NCBI GenBank assembly: GCA_934539585.1
Contig: CAKTCT010000061.1
Span: 1-12,992 of the forward strand
Length of the DNA stretch: 12,992 bases
Reading direction: 5' to 3'
DNA from: an uncultured Oscillospiraceae bacterium
GTDB taxonomy: Bacteria; Bacillota; Clostridia; Oscillospirales; Ruminococcaceae
Below are positions 1-6,145 of the stretch, one piece after another. A program made the translations under genes and the position numbers. The notes under the pieces were generated by a model. That model had not been told where the DNA came from, made no database searches, and worked only from the letters and a program-made list of their open reading frames with translations. Within the stretch, counting starts at the first letter, position 1, and every line of letters starts with the position of its first letter.

Positions 1-23
1 GTCATCTGTTTATCCATAATTTC

Positions 24-32
24 ATTATATCA
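24..32 (-). promoter_or_regulatory. Possible extended -10 for a leftward gene beyond the window
   Basis: On the minus strand this reads TGATATAAT, an extended -10 element, inside an AT-rich 60-bp stretch unlike the G+C-rich surroundings. No good -35 lies at the usual distance, which extended -10 promoters tolerate. A minus-strand ATG follows at 17-15 (M-D-K-Q-M before the window edge), but it is only 6 nt past the -10, so it would be leaderless or not the true start. A divergent gene sharing control with the XRE gene at 61 is inference. Confidence 0.3.
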
Positions 33-60
33 CATTTGGCACTATCTCGCTCCTTTTTCT

Positions 61-507
61 GTGCGGTGTTGCCCTAAGGACGTTTTACATCAACTTCGCA
101 CGGAAAAGGGGCTGTCCCAGGAGCAGCTGGCGGAAAAGGTTTTTGTCACGAGGCAGGCGGTGTCCCGATGGGAGAACGGCGAAACGACGCCGGGGCCGGA
201 GACGCTGAAGCTGCTTTCCGGGCTCTTTGACGTCTCCATTGACACGCTGCTGGGGTCGCCCAGGAAGCGCATCTGCCAATGCTGCGGGATGCCTTTGGAG
301 GACGCTGTCACCAGCCGGGAGCCCGACGGCTCCTTCAACGAGGAGTACTGCAAGTGGTGTTACGTTGACGGGAAGTTCACCTACGCCAGTAAGGAGCAGC
401 TGATCGAGTTCTGCGTGGAGCACATGGCCAGCGAGGCGTGGCCTGCGGAACAGGTCCGGGCCCACATGGAGGCAGTGGTGCCGGAGCTGGCCCATTGGAA
501 AAAGTAG
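61..507 (+). CDS. XRE-family regulator with C-terminal zinc ribbon
   Basis: Residues about 7-64 form a Cro/CI-type helix-turn-helix (GLSQEQLAEKVFVTRQAVSR, then WENG). Residues 70-148 form a putative zinc-ribbon domain with two CxxC pairs (C72/C75 in CQCCGMPL, C97/C100 in YCKWC). This two-domain layout is common in Clostridia and is expected to bind DNA. The zinc ribbon could sense metal or a ligand, and target genes are unknown. The start is doubtful. GTG at 61 has no ribosome-binding site, the frame stays open to the window edge without an ATG, and relatives usually begin just before the DVLHQLR segment (residue 7). The 5' end may be damaged or may use an unusual start. A truncated relative of its own 3' end follows at 626-761, so the locus has undergone local duplication. 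Confidence 0.8.
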   Translation: MRCCPKDVLHQLRTEKGLSQEQLAEKVFVTRQAVSRWENGETTPGPETLKLLSGLFDVSIDTLLGSPRKRICQCCGMPLEDAVTSREPDGSFNEEYCKWCYVDGKFTYASKEQLIEFCVEHMASEAWPAEQVRAHMEAVVPELAHWKK

Positions 508-625
508 GCGCGCCGGGTCTTTTGGCCGGGTGCGAAAGGGGGGCTCTGGGCGGAAAATCACCATGATTCCGCCGGGGGCCCCGGTTTTTGGAATTTTTCG
601 GAAGTTTTCAAAAGCAAGGGAGCTT

Positions 626-761
626 CGTCCTGCAACGAGGGGACTGCAAGCGGTATTGCGTCGATGGGAAATTCGTCTGCGCCAGCGAGGCGTGGCCTGC
701 GGAACAGGTCCGGGCTCACATGGAGGCGGTGGTGCCGGAGCTGGGGTATTGGAAGAAGTAG
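626..761 (+). pseudogene. Truncated tandem copy of the XRE/zinc-ribbon gene 3' end
   Basis: Reading from 642 to the TAG at 759-761 gives DCKRYCVDGKFVCASEAWPA, then EQVRAHMEAVVPELGYWKK. This matches the C-terminus of the upstream XRE protein. Compared with the intact gene, 42 bp (14 codons) are missing exactly between two GCCAG direct repeats (385-389 and 427-431 in the intact copy), as expected from slippage between short repeats. A further single-base loss near 638-643 (CAACGAGGAGTAC versus CAACGAGGGGAC) breaks the frame upstream. The HTH part is absent and no ribosome-binding site is visible, so it is almost certainly not expressed as a protein. Confidence 0.85.
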
Positions 762-796
762 ATGCGTTTGGGCTCCCGGGGCTGGGGGCGAAAGGC

Positions 797-839
797 GGGG
801 GCTCTGGGCGGAATCGGGGGCTCTGGGCGGAATCGGGGG
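797..839 (+). repeat. 19-bp direct tandem repeat, 2.3 copies
   Basis: The unit GGGGGCTCTGGGCGGAATC occurs at 797-815 and again without change at 816-834, followed by GGGGG. It lies inside the second copy of the duplicated spacer. The first spacer has only one related unit near 538-554, so the expansion came after the larger duplication. Confidence 0.85.
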
Positions 840-898
840 TGATTTTCCGCTGAGACACCGGTTTTTTGAAATTTTTTTCGGAAATTTTCAAAAAACAC

Positions 899-929
899 TT
901 GACTGTAAAGGGACTTTATCCTTTAGAAT
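899..929 (+). promoter_or_regulatory. MerR-type promoter with 19-bp spacer and operator dyad
   Basis: TTGACT (899-904) and TAGAAT (924-929) are separated by 19 bp instead of the usual 17. The spacer holds a perfect inverted repeat, TAAAGG (906-911) and CCTTTA (920-925), with 8 bp between the arms. An overlong spacer with a central dyad is the hallmark of promoters controlled by MerR-family proteins, which untwist the DNA to let polymerase engage. The gene it drives, starting at 950, encodes a MerR-type protein, so autoregulation is the natural inference. Confidence 0.82.
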
Positions 930-949
930 AGGGGTGAGGAGATGAAAAA

Positions 950-2377
950 ATGACCATCAAAGAGATCGAAACCCTGTCCGGGATGAGCCGGGCCAACATT
1001 CGCTTTTACGAGGCCGAGGGGCTGCTGGCTCCGGGGCGGAGCGCCAACGGCTACCGGGACTACTCCCGGGGGGACCTGGAAACCCTGAAGCGCGTCAAGC
1101 TGCTGCGGAGCCTGCGTATTCCCCTGGAGGAGATCAAGGCCCTCCACAACAACACCGAAAGCCTTCCGGAGGCCCTGGACCGGCACCTGGATGCTCTGGA
1201 CAAGGAGCGGAAGCAGATCGACCGGTCGGAGGAGGTGTGCCGGGAGATGCGGCTGGACGGCGTCTACTACCAGACCCTCAACGCCCAGAAATATCTGGAC
1301 GCCCTGGACCGTCCGGCGGAGGAGGCTGCGCTGGCCGCCGACGTGGTCCCGGAGGTCCGGGCGCCCTGGAGGCGGTTCTTCGCCCGGGGGCTGGACCTGA
1401 TGCTGTACACCACGGTGTGGAATCTGTTCCTGGTGCTGGTGTGCCGGGTGAACATCGGCAGGAACACCACCCTTGCCGGTCTGTTGGGGACGGCGGCGGG
1501 GCTGGTGATGATGTACCTGATCGAGCCGCTTCTGCTCCACTGGTGGGGGACGACCCCCGGCAAGTGGGTCATGGGCCTGTCTGTTTCCGACGACGAGGGG
1601 CGGCGGCTCTCCTGCTCCGCGGGGCGGACCCGGACGGCGGGGGCGCTGTGGCGGGGCATGGGGCTGGCGATCCCGGTCTATGAGCTGGTGCGGCTGTGGA
1701 AAAGCTATCGGGCCTGCGTCCAGGGGGAGGGGCTTCCCTGGGAGGACGAATCCCAGCTGATTCTGGAGGCGAAGCGGCCCTGGAAGGGGCCGGTGCTGGC
1801 CTGCGCCGCCGTTATCGTCGCCATTGGGGCGCTGGCCTTTTCCTTGGTGGCGGAGGAGGCTCCCAAGTACCGGGGCGGGCTGACGGCGGCGGAGTTCTGC
1901 GGCAATTACAGCCGGCTGGCCGACTGGAACCATGTGGAGTCCGATGGGGTCCTGGGGGAGGACGGCAAGTGGCAGGGCGCGGAGCCGGACCCGTTCACCA
2001 TCTACATGAGCGGGTGGGTGGCGCCGCCGGACTTTGTCTTCACCCAGTCCGACGGGGTGGTCACGGGGGTGGAGTTCCGGTTCGAGACCCGGGACCCGGA
2101 AATCTGGCCGCCCAGCTTTCAGGACCAGATGGTTTTATCGGCGCTGGCTTATGCCGGGGTCCAGGACGGGTTCTGGGGGTACCTGAAAAGCCGGGACCGG
2201 CTGGTGGAGACCATCCAGGCCCACCGGTACGAGAGCTTTTCCTTTACGGTCAACGGGGTGACGGTGACGTGCCGGGTGGACTACTCCGGATATGCCGGGG
2301 CGGGGGACTTTCTGGTTCCGCTGGCGGAGGAGGAGCCGTCGTACTCCTTTGTGTTTTCCATGGAGAGGGCGGAGTGA
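950..2377 (+). CDS. MerR-type regulator fused to RDD membrane domain
   Basis: The protein has 475 residues. Residues 1-70 are a MerR winged HTH (MTIKEIETLSGMSRANIRFY, then the G-Y-R-D-Y wing), and about 75-112 is the helical dimerisation segment. Residues about 138-265 resemble an RDD domain: RRFFARGLDLMLY opens the first membrane helix, and GTTPGKWVMGLSV matches the conserved post-helix motif. A further membrane segment (about 281-299) is followed by some 175 residues predicted to lie outside the cell. This suggests a membrane-tethered transcription factor that could pass an envelope signal to the DNA. The ligand is unknown. GGTGAGGAG precedes the ATG by 8 nt. An earlier ATG at 942 is directly against the Shine-Dalgarno and gives only M-K-K-stop. 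The promoter at 899-929 suggests autoregulation. Confidence 0.85.
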   Translation: MTIKEIETLSGMSRANIRFYEAEGLLAPGRSANGYRDYSRGDLETLKRVKLLRSLRIPLEEIKALHNNTESLPEALDRHLDALDKERKQIDRSEEVCREMRLDGVYYQTLNAQKYLDALDRPAEEAALAADVVPEVRAPWRRFFARGLDLMLYTTVWNLFLVLVCRVNIGRNTTLAGLLGTAAGLVMMYLIEPLLLHWWGTTPGKWVMGLSVSDDEGRRLSCSAGRTRTAGALWRGMGLAIPVYELVRLWKSYRACVQGEGLPWEDESQLILEAKRPWKGPVLACAAVIVAIGALAFSLVAEEAPKYRGGLTAAEFCGNYSRLADWNHVESDGVLGEDGKWQGAEPDPFTIYMSGWVAPPDFVFTQSDGVVTGVEFRFETRDPEIWPPSFQDQMVLSALAYAGVQDGFWGYLKSRDRLVETIQAHRYESFSFTVNGVTVTCRVDYSGYAGAGDFLVPLAEEEPSYSFVFSMERAE

Positions 2378-2413
2378 AGGGGCTCCGGGGGTTCCATGTA
2401 AAATTCTCATGCA

Positions 2414-2460
2414 AAAAAGTCCGCGGGGGCTCCGGAAACGGGGGCTCTCGCGGACTTTTT
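2414..2460. terminator. Bidirectional intrinsic terminator between convergent units
   Basis: A perfect 12-bp stem pairs AAAAAGTCCGCG (2414-2425) with CGCGGACTTTTT (2449-2460) around a 23-nt loop. The A-run on one side and the T-run on the other let it work in both directions. It serves the MerR-type gene from the left and the tetR operon from the right, whose last gene ends at 2466. Confidence 0.88.
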
Positions 2461-2465
2461 GCGGG

Positions 2466-3149
2466 TCAGGCGGTAGTGTTGACAATCTGGGCGTAGGTTT
2501 CCTCGGGGATCATGGGGGAGGTGATTTGGGTGAGAAGCTCCGGGGGAATGGCGGCGGTCCGGGCGTAGAGGCGGCCTGCCTCCCGGACCAGGGCCAGGCG
2601 GGGAACGGTGACGGAGGCGGCCTCCGGGGCGTTGAACATGGGGCTTTCCGGCACGGTGAGAACGGTGCGGTCGTGGGGGAACATCCGCCGGAACTAGGCC
2701 ACGGCGGGCTCGAAATTTTCCTGACTGTTGGGGAAGCCGCAGCCGCAGATCATCAGGTAGCGGAGGCGGGAGAAATCCGCCTGGCCCACGTGTTGGTACC
2801 GGCCGTTGACCCGGGTCATGGCCATGGAGGACAGGGGAAGGGTCCGGTCCATGAGGGCCTTCAGGGGGGCGGGCATCCCGTAGCAGTAAAGGGGGAAGCT
2901 GAGGATCAGCAGGTCGCTGTCCAGGATGGTCTCCAGGATGCCTTTCATGTCGTCGTGATGGCGGCAGGTCCCGCCGTTGCGCATACAGGCGAAGCAGCCG
3001 GTGCAGTACTCGATGTGCTGGTCGATGACGTGAAGAATCCGGACCTCCTGGGGCGCGGCGTCGGCCATGCCCTGGAGGAAGGCCCGGGTAATGTGCATGG
3101 TGTCGCTGGCATCGCCTTTGGGGCTGCCGTTGAGGACCAGAATCTTCAT
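2466..3149 (-). pseudogene. Flavodoxin-fold NAD(P)H/FMN reductase, interrupted by TAG
   Basis: The start MKILVLNGSPKG is the phosphate-binding strand-loop of the NADPH-dependent FMN reductase/flavodoxin family, which binds FMN and reduces quinones, flavins or similar acceptors in the cytoplasm. The Cys-rich stretch CTGCFACMRNGGTC and the segment FPLYCYGMPAPLKALMDR are typical of clostridial members. An in-frame TAG (2696-2694) is codon 152 of 228. The frame continues undisturbed for 75 more codons with family-like sequence to a TGA at 2466, so a single CAG-to-TAG change (Gln to stop) is the simplest explanation. The 151-residue product would lack the last strand and helices. The ATG overlaps the stop of the upstream hydrolase gene (ATGA), so translation is probably coupled. 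It could be a pseudogene, a sequencing error, or read through. Confidence 0.8.
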
Positions 3150-3844
3150 TTTAACAGGACCTTGCTTTCCCACTGGGCCAGTTGGGCCAGCTGCTCCGGG
3201 GTGTGGAACCAGTGCTCGCCGCCGGGGGTCTGGGTCAGGGAGCAGCGGTTTTTTTCGGCGAAGCGCCGGACGGTGGATTCCGGGATCAGCTGGTCGCCCT
3301 GGGCGCGGAGGAGGAAGGTCTCCCGGCAGATGGAGCGGAGGGGGTGCTGGCGGGTCCAGGTGAGGTACCTCCAGGACAGGGTCTGGCCGGATGCGGTGGG
3401 AATCTCGCCTGCCGCCTGGAGCTGGGCTTCGGTGACGCCGGCCTGGGCCATCATGCCGGCGATCATCTGCTCCATATCCAAAAGCGGGGAGATCAGCAGG
3501 CACTTTTTCAGGATGCCCTCCGGGAGGGCCTGGAGGGAGAACCAGGCGCCGATGCTGACGGCGCAGAGGGAGATTTCCGCCCAGCGGGTCCGGGCGTGGG
3601 AGAGGACGGCCTGGAGCTCCGGCAGGACCTCCCAGGGCAGGAGGCGGGCGGCGTCCCGGCGGCCGCCGTGTTCCGGGAGGTCGATGCTGAGGGTCTGGAA
3701 GCCGAGGGGCTCCGCCAGGGCGGCGAAGGGCTCTGCGTCCTCCTTGCGGCCGCAGAGGCCGTGGACGTAGAGAAAGAGCCGCCGGGAGGCTTCTCCGTAG
3801 AGGGCGGCGGGGGTGGGACCGATGGAAAATTCGGTTTTTTTCAT
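3146..3844 (-). CDS. Alpha/beta hydrolase
   Basis: The protein has 232 residues and an alpha/beta-hydrolase fold. LYVHG (residues 25-29) supplies the oxyanion region. The nucleophile is Ser97 in CAVSIGAW, where the usual first glycine of GxSxG is alanine, a variant I associate with this clostridial family. The acid is probably the Asp in AQGDQLIP and the base the His in GGEHWFHT. The substrate is unknown and an ester or thioester is likely. No signal peptide is seen, so it is cytoplasmic. GGAGG lies 8 nt before the ATG. It is the third gene of the tetR operon, and its TGA overlaps the ATG of the reductase gene by 4 nt, so the two are probably translationally coupled. Confidence 0.85.
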   Translation of the reverse strand: MKKTEFSIGPTPAALYGEASRRLFLYVHGLCGRKEDAEPFAALAEPLGFQTLSIDLPEHGGRRDAARLLPWEVLPELQAVLSHARTRWAEISLCAVSIGAWFSLQALPEGILKKCLLISPLLDMEQMIAGMMAQAGVTEAQLQAAGEIPTASGQTLSWRYLTWTRQHPLRSICRETFLLRAQGDQLIPESTVRRFAEKNRCSLTQTPGGEHWFHTPEQLAQLAQWESKVLLK

Positions 3845-3878
3845 AGGGATTCCTCCAAAAAGGGCCGGGTTGATGCGA

Positions 3879-4490
3879 TTACGCTTCCTTTGCGGTCAGC
3901 CAGGCTTTGGCCTTTTCGGTGTCATCGAAGAAGGCCAGGACCAGGGAACGGTGGGCCAGCAGGGTCTGGAAGGTGTGGATTTCCTTGGGACTTGCGCCGA
4001 TAAAGGCGGCCCGGCGGAAGGGGCGGTCCGTCAGGGCGGCGGCGATCTGGGAAGCCAGGGCGTCGGTGACGGCGGTTTCGCTGAGGACGAAGGCGATGCA
4101 GGAGGGGGCCGAGGGACGGCGGAAGGCCGGGGCGTCCTGCCGGAGCTTTTCCAAGGCCAGCTCCTCCCGGGGGCCAAGGCCGTCCAGGCGCTCCAGCCAG
4201 ACGGGCTCCCCGGAAACGGCGGGGAGGTCGTGAGAGGGCTCCGGCGGGGTCTCCGCCGTTTCCGAAAGGCCCAGAGCGGCCCCGGAGCCCAGGAGGGTCC
4301 CGGCGGCAAGGCAGAGGCCCAGGTCCCAGCGGAGCACCAGGCTCAGCACCAGGCCCAGGGCCATTCCGGCGCAGAGGCCCACGCCCAGGGAATTGTCCAT
4401 GGCGTCCTCCCGGGCGGTCTGGACCGCGCAGAGGACGGCGGCCAGGGCCATGAGGACCCAGGGGAGGGCGGCGGTGAGGAGTTTTTCCAT
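3879..4490 (-). CDS. Membrane-anchored protein with possible SpoIIAA-like C-terminus
   Basis: The 203-residue protein starts MEKLLTAALPWVLMALAAVL with a membrane helix. Two more hydrophobic segments follow around residues 34-70 (LGVGLCAGMALGLVLSLVL and LCLAAGTLLGSGAALGL). The cytoplasmic C-terminal half ends in FFDDTEKAKAWL. That ending, and the strand-helix pattern before it (RRAAFIGASPKE), are reminiscent of SpoIIAA-like/STAS domains, but this is a weak resemblance and I do not assign a function. The start at 4490 is preferred over upstream in-frame starts because AAAGGA sits about 9 nt before it and the tetR stop ends 2 nt upstream. It is the second gene of the tetR operon, separated from the hydrolase gene by 34 nt. 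Confidence 0.75.
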   Translation of the reverse strand: MEKLLTAALPWVLMALAAVLCAVQTAREDAMDNSLGVGLCAGMALGLVLSLVLRWDLGLCLAAGTLLGSGAALGLSETAETPPEPSHDLPAVSGEPVWLERLDGLGPREELALEKLRQDAPAFRRPSAPSCIAFVLSETAVTDALASQIAAALTDRPFRRAAFIGASPKEIHTFQTLLAHRSLVLAFFDDTEKAKAWLTAKEA

Positions 4491-4492
4491 GA

Positions 4493-5086
4493 TCAGGTCC
4501 TTTCCGGGGGCTGGAGGAGGGCTCCGCCCGTGGGGAGCTCCGGGGTCTCCCGGAGGAAGCGGTAAAGGCCCAGGGAGCACTCTGCCAGGAGGGCGGTGGT
4601 CTCCTCCTTCGTGCCGGGACATTCGCCGACGGCCAGGAGAGCGGCGGCGCCGTTGGCCATGAGCCACAGGTCCCGGAAGTACCGGTCCGCGGCGTCCTCC
4701 TTCAGGGGGACGGTTCGGGCCAGGCCGCGGCGGAGGTCCAGGACCCGCTGGAAGGGGGCGGGGCCCTCCGGCGGCACCGGGGCCAGGAACAGGTAGCGGT
4801 AGAGGGCCGGCTCCTGCCGGGCAAAGCGGACGTGGGCCAGGGCCAGGCCGTAGAAGGGGTCGGGCTCAGCGGCGGCTTCGGTCATCCGGGCGGCGTAGAG
4901 GTCCCAGGCGGCGGCGCGGGTCTGGGCTTGGAGGGCGTCCATGGCGGGACAGTGGCGGAAGATCACCCGGGGAGAGGTCCCCAGGCGGGCGGCCAGGGCG
5001 CTGGCGGTGAAGGAGCCGCCTTCCCGGAGAAGGGACAGGGCGGCGGAGAGGATTTCGGCGGTGGTCAGGCAGGTTTTTTCAGGCAT
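4493..5086 (-). CDS. TetR-family transcriptional regulator
   Basis: The protein has 197 residues. The N-terminal HTH runs from about residue 5 to 55 (TTAEILSAALSLLREGGSF, then ALAARLGTSPRVIFRHCPAM). The C-terminal helical ligand and dimer domain (FARQEPALYRYLFLAP and onwards) resembles the WHG-type TetR C-terminus. It probably represses its own operon, which also encodes a membrane protein, a hydrolase and a reductase, in response to a small hydrophobic or reactive molecule; the ligand is not evident. The start at 5086 is chosen because AAAGGA lies 8 nt upstream. An earlier in-frame ATG at 5152 falls in the promoter region. A palindrome between the -10 and the start codon (5113-5130) is the likely operator. 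Confidence 0.87.
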   Translation of the reverse strand: MPEKTCLTTAEILSAALSLLREGGSFTASALAARLGTSPRVIFRHCPAMDALQAQTRAAAWDLYAARMTEAAAEPDPFYGLALAHVRFARQEPALYRYLFLAPVPPEGPAPFQRVLDLRRGLARTVPLKEDAADRYFRDLWLMANGAAALLAVGECPGTKEETTALLAECSLGLYRFLRETPELPTGGALLQPPERT

Positions 5087-5112
5087 AAGCGGTCCTTTCC
5101 GAGCAGAATAGA

Positions 5113-5130
5113 ATGTATCTGCCGTTACAT
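5113..5130. promoter_or_regulatory. Candidate TetR operator palindrome
   Basis: ATGTA (5113-5117) and TACAT (5126-5130) form an inverted repeat with 8 bp between the arms. It lies just after the -10 box of the tetR promoter and before the tetR start. A repressor bound here would block initiation or early elongation, as expected for TetR autoregulation. Confidence 0.6.
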
Positions 5131-5140
5131 ATCGTTTGTT

Positions 5141-5169
5141 ATTATACTGCAATTTTCCCGGGATGTCAA
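5141..5169 (-). promoter_or_regulatory. Consensus sigma-A promoter of the tetR operon
   Basis: On the minus strand TTGACA (5169-5164) and TATAAT (5146-5141) are separated by exactly 17 bp, a perfect match to the vegetative consensus. Such a strong unassisted promoter suits repression by the TetR product. Confidence 0.92.
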
Positions 5170-5213
5170 GAAAAGACGCAGAGCCTCTCCGGAAAGGAGA
5201 AGCTCTGCGTCTT
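5165..5213 (-). terminator. Strong intrinsic terminator hairpin, minus strand
   Basis: An 18-bp stem with one G-T wobble pairs 5196-5213 with 5173-5190 around a 5-nt loop. On the minus strand it is followed by TTTTCTT, which runs directly into the TTGACA of the tetR promoter. No T-run follows on the plus strand, so termination is directed leftwards. No gene reading leftwards ends here, so its only evident source is the promoter at 5236-5264. Confidence 0.75.
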
Positions 5214-5229
5214 GCGTCTGGCTTGGGAC
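5166..5229 (-). ncRNA. Candidate short RNA of about 65 nt
   Basis: A perfect minus-strand promoter (5264-5236) should start transcription near 5229, and a strong terminator ends near 5166. The predicted transcript is about 16 nt of leader containing the direct repeat AGACGCA, followed by the 18-bp hairpin. No ORF fits. It could be a small RNA, a promoter with built-in attenuation ahead of tetR, or a device that limits transcription between tetR and cwlD. Its existence is inferred from the signals alone. Confidence 0.5.
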
Positions 5230-5235
5230 ACTTTT

Positions 5236-5264
5236 ATTATAGGCGGGTGTTGAGGGTTTGTCAA
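5236..5264 (-). promoter_or_regulatory. Second perfect consensus promoter, minus strand
   Basis: TTGACA (5264-5259), a 17-bp spacer and TATAAT (5241-5236) give a second perfect vegetative promoter, 95 bp upstream of the tetR promoter and in the same direction. A terminator hairpin begins about 23 bp after its -10 box. Confidence 0.88.
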
Positions 5265-5330
5265 GAAGGCGGGGGAATATTTTGGCCGGTGGTGAATAGG
5301 CTTTACCAGTGCTTGGGAGAGGGTGATGAT

Positions 5331-6077
5331 TTGCGGAGATCGGTCAGGCGGAGAGGGCCCCGGCGGCTGGGGTTCGGGGCGGTGGCGGTGATCCTGCTGG
5401 GGATGGCGGCGTTTTTCTTTGCGGCGGGGCGGCTCCACGCCCGGATGGAGGCCCGGCGGGCGGTCCAGACGGAGCCGGGGACTGTCCGGACGGTCATCGT
5501 GGACCCCGGCCACGGCGGGGCCGACGGCGGCGCGGTAGGGGCCGACGGGGTGGTGGAGAAGGATATCAACCTGGCCATTGCCCTGAAGCTCCGGGATATG
5601 CTGGCGGTCCAGGGGTATGAGGTCCTCATGACCCGGGAAACGGACGTCATGACCTGCGACGAAGGGGTCCAGGGCATCGGGAAGCAGAAAAAATCCGACA
5701 TGCGCAACCGGCTGAAGCTCATCCAGGATCATCCCGGAGCGGTGGTGCTGTCCATTCATCAGAATCTGTTCGAGGAGGAGAAGTACCATGGGGCCCAGAT
5801 GTTCTACGGCAGAAACAACCCCTTCAGCAGGGAGCTGGCCCAGACGCTCCAGGAGACCTTTGTGAAGAATTTACAGCCGGAAAATCTCCGGGAGATCAAG
5901 AAGGGGGAGAAGGACCTCTATCTGCTGTGGCAGAGCGAGAATCCCATCGTGCTGGTGGAGTGCGGGTTCCTCTCCAACCGGGAGGAGTGCGCAAGGCTCC
6001 AGGACGAGGAGTACCAGGGGCAGGTGGCCTTTACCATTCTGGAGGGGCTGATGACGGCTTTGGCGGCGGTATCCTGA
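5331..6077 (+). CDS. cwlD: N-acetylmuramoyl-L-alanine amidase CwlD
   Basis: This amidase family 3 (zinc) enzyme cleaves the stem peptide from muramic acid. In spore formers CwlD does this in the cortex as the first step of muramic-delta-lactam formation, which germination lytic enzymes need. Zinc and catalytic residues are visible: H61 in VDPGHGG, E76 in VVEKDIN, H143 in LSIHQN and the catalytic E210 in LVECGFLSN. A membrane anchor spans residues 13-33. The start is set at TTG 5331 because GGGAGAGGG lies 7 nt upstream. That gives 248 residues, close to the B. subtilis enzyme (about 237), whereas upstream in-frame starts overlap the tetR promoter. I found no clear sigma-E or sigma-G promoter. 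radA follows 68 bp downstream. Confidence 0.9.
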   Translation: MRRSVRRRGPRRLGFGAVAVILLGMAAFFFAAGRLHARMEARRAVQTEPGTVRTVIVDPGHGGADGGAVGADGVVEKDINLAIALKLRDMLAVQGYEVLMTRETDVMTCDEGVQGIGKQKKSDMRNRLKLIQDHPGAVVLSIHQNLFEEEKYHGAQMFYGRNNPFSRELAQTLQETFVKNLQPENLREIKKGEKDLYLLWQSENPIVLVECGFLSNREECARLQDEEYQGQVAFTILEGLMTALAAVS

Positions 6078-6083
6078 ATGGGG

Positions 6084-6112
6084 TTGACATCGGCGGCGGT
6101 TTCTGCTAACGT
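6084..6112 (+). promoter_or_regulatory. Weak candidate promoter before radA
   Basis: TTGACA (6084-6089) is a perfect -35, and 17 bp later TAACGT (6107-6112) matches the -10 at only three positions. The pentamer TAACG occurs three times in this gap (6107, 6119, 6126). This may allow radA expression independent of cwlD, but read-through from cwlD is equally possible. Confidence 0.35.
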
Positions 6113-6145
6113 TATAGGTAACGAGTAACGGAAGGGGCGGCCGCT

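Larger units (their letters stand above)
532..896 (+). repeat. Duplicated spacer flanking the gene remnant
   Basis: The spacer after the XRE gene (about 532-614) and the spacer after its remnant (about 788-896) are similar. Both start GCGAAAGG, carry GGCTCTGGGCGGAA, then a CCGGTTTTT-type tract, and end in a TTTCGGAA-TTTTCAAAA segment. With the duplicated gene end at 626-761, this shows a tandem duplication of roughly 250-300 bp that has since diverged. The second copy runs straight into the promoter of the MerR-type gene. Confidence 0.7.

Noticed and set aside
615..640. Possible decayed second MerR promoter similar to 905-935
   Set aside because: The similarity is short and the stretch is better explained as the copied end of the XRE/zinc-ribbon gene. 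No -35 is present.
942..953. Three-codon leader ORF (M-K-K-stop) overlapping the start of the MerR-type gene
   Set aside because: Its ATG abuts the Shine-Dalgarno with no spacing. It most likely arises by chance from the A-rich start region.
2694..3503. 269-residue minus-strand ORF starting upstream of the reductase
   Set aside because: Its first 118 residues are a shadow of the hydrolase gene in another frame; the true protein starts at MKILVLNGSPKG (3149).
5136..5330. Longer cwlD starting at ATG 5136
   Set aside because: The extension would translate through two opposing promoters and the terminator hairpin, and CwlD proteins begin shortly before the membrane anchor.
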